Shown piece after piece: positions 5,403 to 5,791 of a stretch of DNA of 5,791 nt. The translations under genes were made by a program, and so were the position numbers. The notes below the pieces were generated by a model. That model made no database searches, was not told the DNA's origin, and saw nothing but the letters and a program-made list of their open reading frames with translations. The stretch lies in assembly GCA_028692205.1 (NCBI GenBank), contig JAQUXV010000185.1, positions 1 through 5,791 on the forward strand, given 5' to 3'. The DNA is from Eubacteriales bacterium (GTDB taxonomy: Bacteria; Bacillota_A; Clostridia; Christensenellales; Aristaeellaceae). The first letter of the stretch is position 1, and each line of letters opens with the position of its first letter.

Positions 5403-5791
5403 TCAGCGTTCAGGCACCTGAAAGCCTATGTCCGTTAGCACTTTGGAAGCTTCGTCGCCCTTCAGATATTCCAAAAACGCTTTTGCCTCCGCTTCGTGCT
5501 TCGTTTTTTTCAGTACCGCGGCGGGATAGTTGACCGGTTTGTGGCTTCCCTCCGGCGCGGTCGCAACCACCGTAATGCCCGTGCCGGTCGCAGCATCGGA
5601 AATATACACCACGCCGCAGTCCACGGCGGCGGTTTCCACCTGCGAAAGCACTTCCTTAACATTAGTGCCGAAGGTTATTTTGCCTTCGCTGTTCAGCTGA
5701 TCCCACAAGCCGAGGTATTCATACACATCCTGCGCATACTGGCCTACGGGCACATCGCTGTTGCCCAGCGCAATCAGGCTTACCTTATCGG
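5403..5791 (-). CDS. modA: Molybdate-binding protein ModA (C-terminal part)
   Basis: Extracytoplasmic substrate-binding protein that captures molybdate (or tungstate) and delivers it to ModBC. Only the last 129 or so residues are present. The frame stays open to the window edge (DKVSLIALGNSDVPVGQYAQ…), so the signal peptide, lipobox and N-terminal oxyanion serines lie outside. Family landmarks are VPVGQYA, GLWDQL, NVKEVLSQVE, CGVVYISDA and the C-terminal AKAFLEYLKGDEASKVLTDIGF, ending in PER. By alignment from memory with E. coli ModA, the oxyanion-contact positions correspond to the second Val of VPVG, the Val of NVKEV and the Tyr of VVYISD, all present. The binding-protein fold is clear. 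Molybdate versus tungstate preference cannot be told. It is the first visible gene of the leftward train; its promoter lies beyond the window. A GTG at 5753 is not the start. Confidence 0.95.
   Translation of the reverse strand, partial: DKVSLIALGNSDVPVGQYAQDVYEYLGLWDQLNSEGKITFGTNVKEVLSQVETAAVDCGVVYISDAATGTGITVVATAPEGSHKPVNYPAAVLKKTKHEAEAKAFLEYLKGDEASKVLTDIGFQVPER

Overview
This window holds a molybdenum gene cluster from a moderately GC-rich bacterium (roughly mid-50s % GC by eye). The lineage is most likely Clostridia-type Firmicutes. That is an inference from strong AGGAGG-type ribosome binding sites, frequent GTG/TTG starts, a small stand-alone MOSC protein, and a ModC whose C-terminal part is not an obvious proteobacterial-type Mop/TOBE module. 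The sequence does not prove the taxon.

Layout, left to right. At 1-773 on the + strand is the 3' part of a class V aminotransferase of the cysteine-desulfurase type. It converges, with a 3-base gap, on a train of seven genes on the - strand. Read in the direction of transcription (right to left) these are modA (C-terminal part, cut by the window edge), modB, modC, mogA, moaA, moaC and a MOSC-domain gene. Coupling is tight inside two blocks: modB/modC overlap by 20 bases, modC/mogA are 2 bases apart and moaA/moaC are 1 base apart. Three gaps of 165-194 bases interrupt the train: modA-modB, mogA-moaA and moaC-MOSC. Each contains inverted repeats that would fold in the leftward transcript. The modA-modB hairpin is the strongest of them.

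How the genes work together. ModABC imports molybdate (or tungstate). MoaA and MoaC convert GTP to cyclic pyranopterin monophosphate, the first stage of molybdenum cofactor (Moco) synthesis. MogA adenylylates molybdopterin ahead of metal insertion. The MOSC protein is a likely sulfur-carrier or Moco-sulfuration/binding partner. The neighbouring cysteine-desulfurase-like enzyme could supply sulfur or selenium for a Moco enzyme. No moaD/E, moeA, mobA or selD gene, and no molybdoenzyme, is visible here.

No mobile element, CRISPR array, tRNA or rRNA was seen, and no gap between genes exceeds 300 bases. The protein-coding content is conventional. The items worth a second look are the intergenic RNA structures and the functional link of the desulfurase to this cluster.
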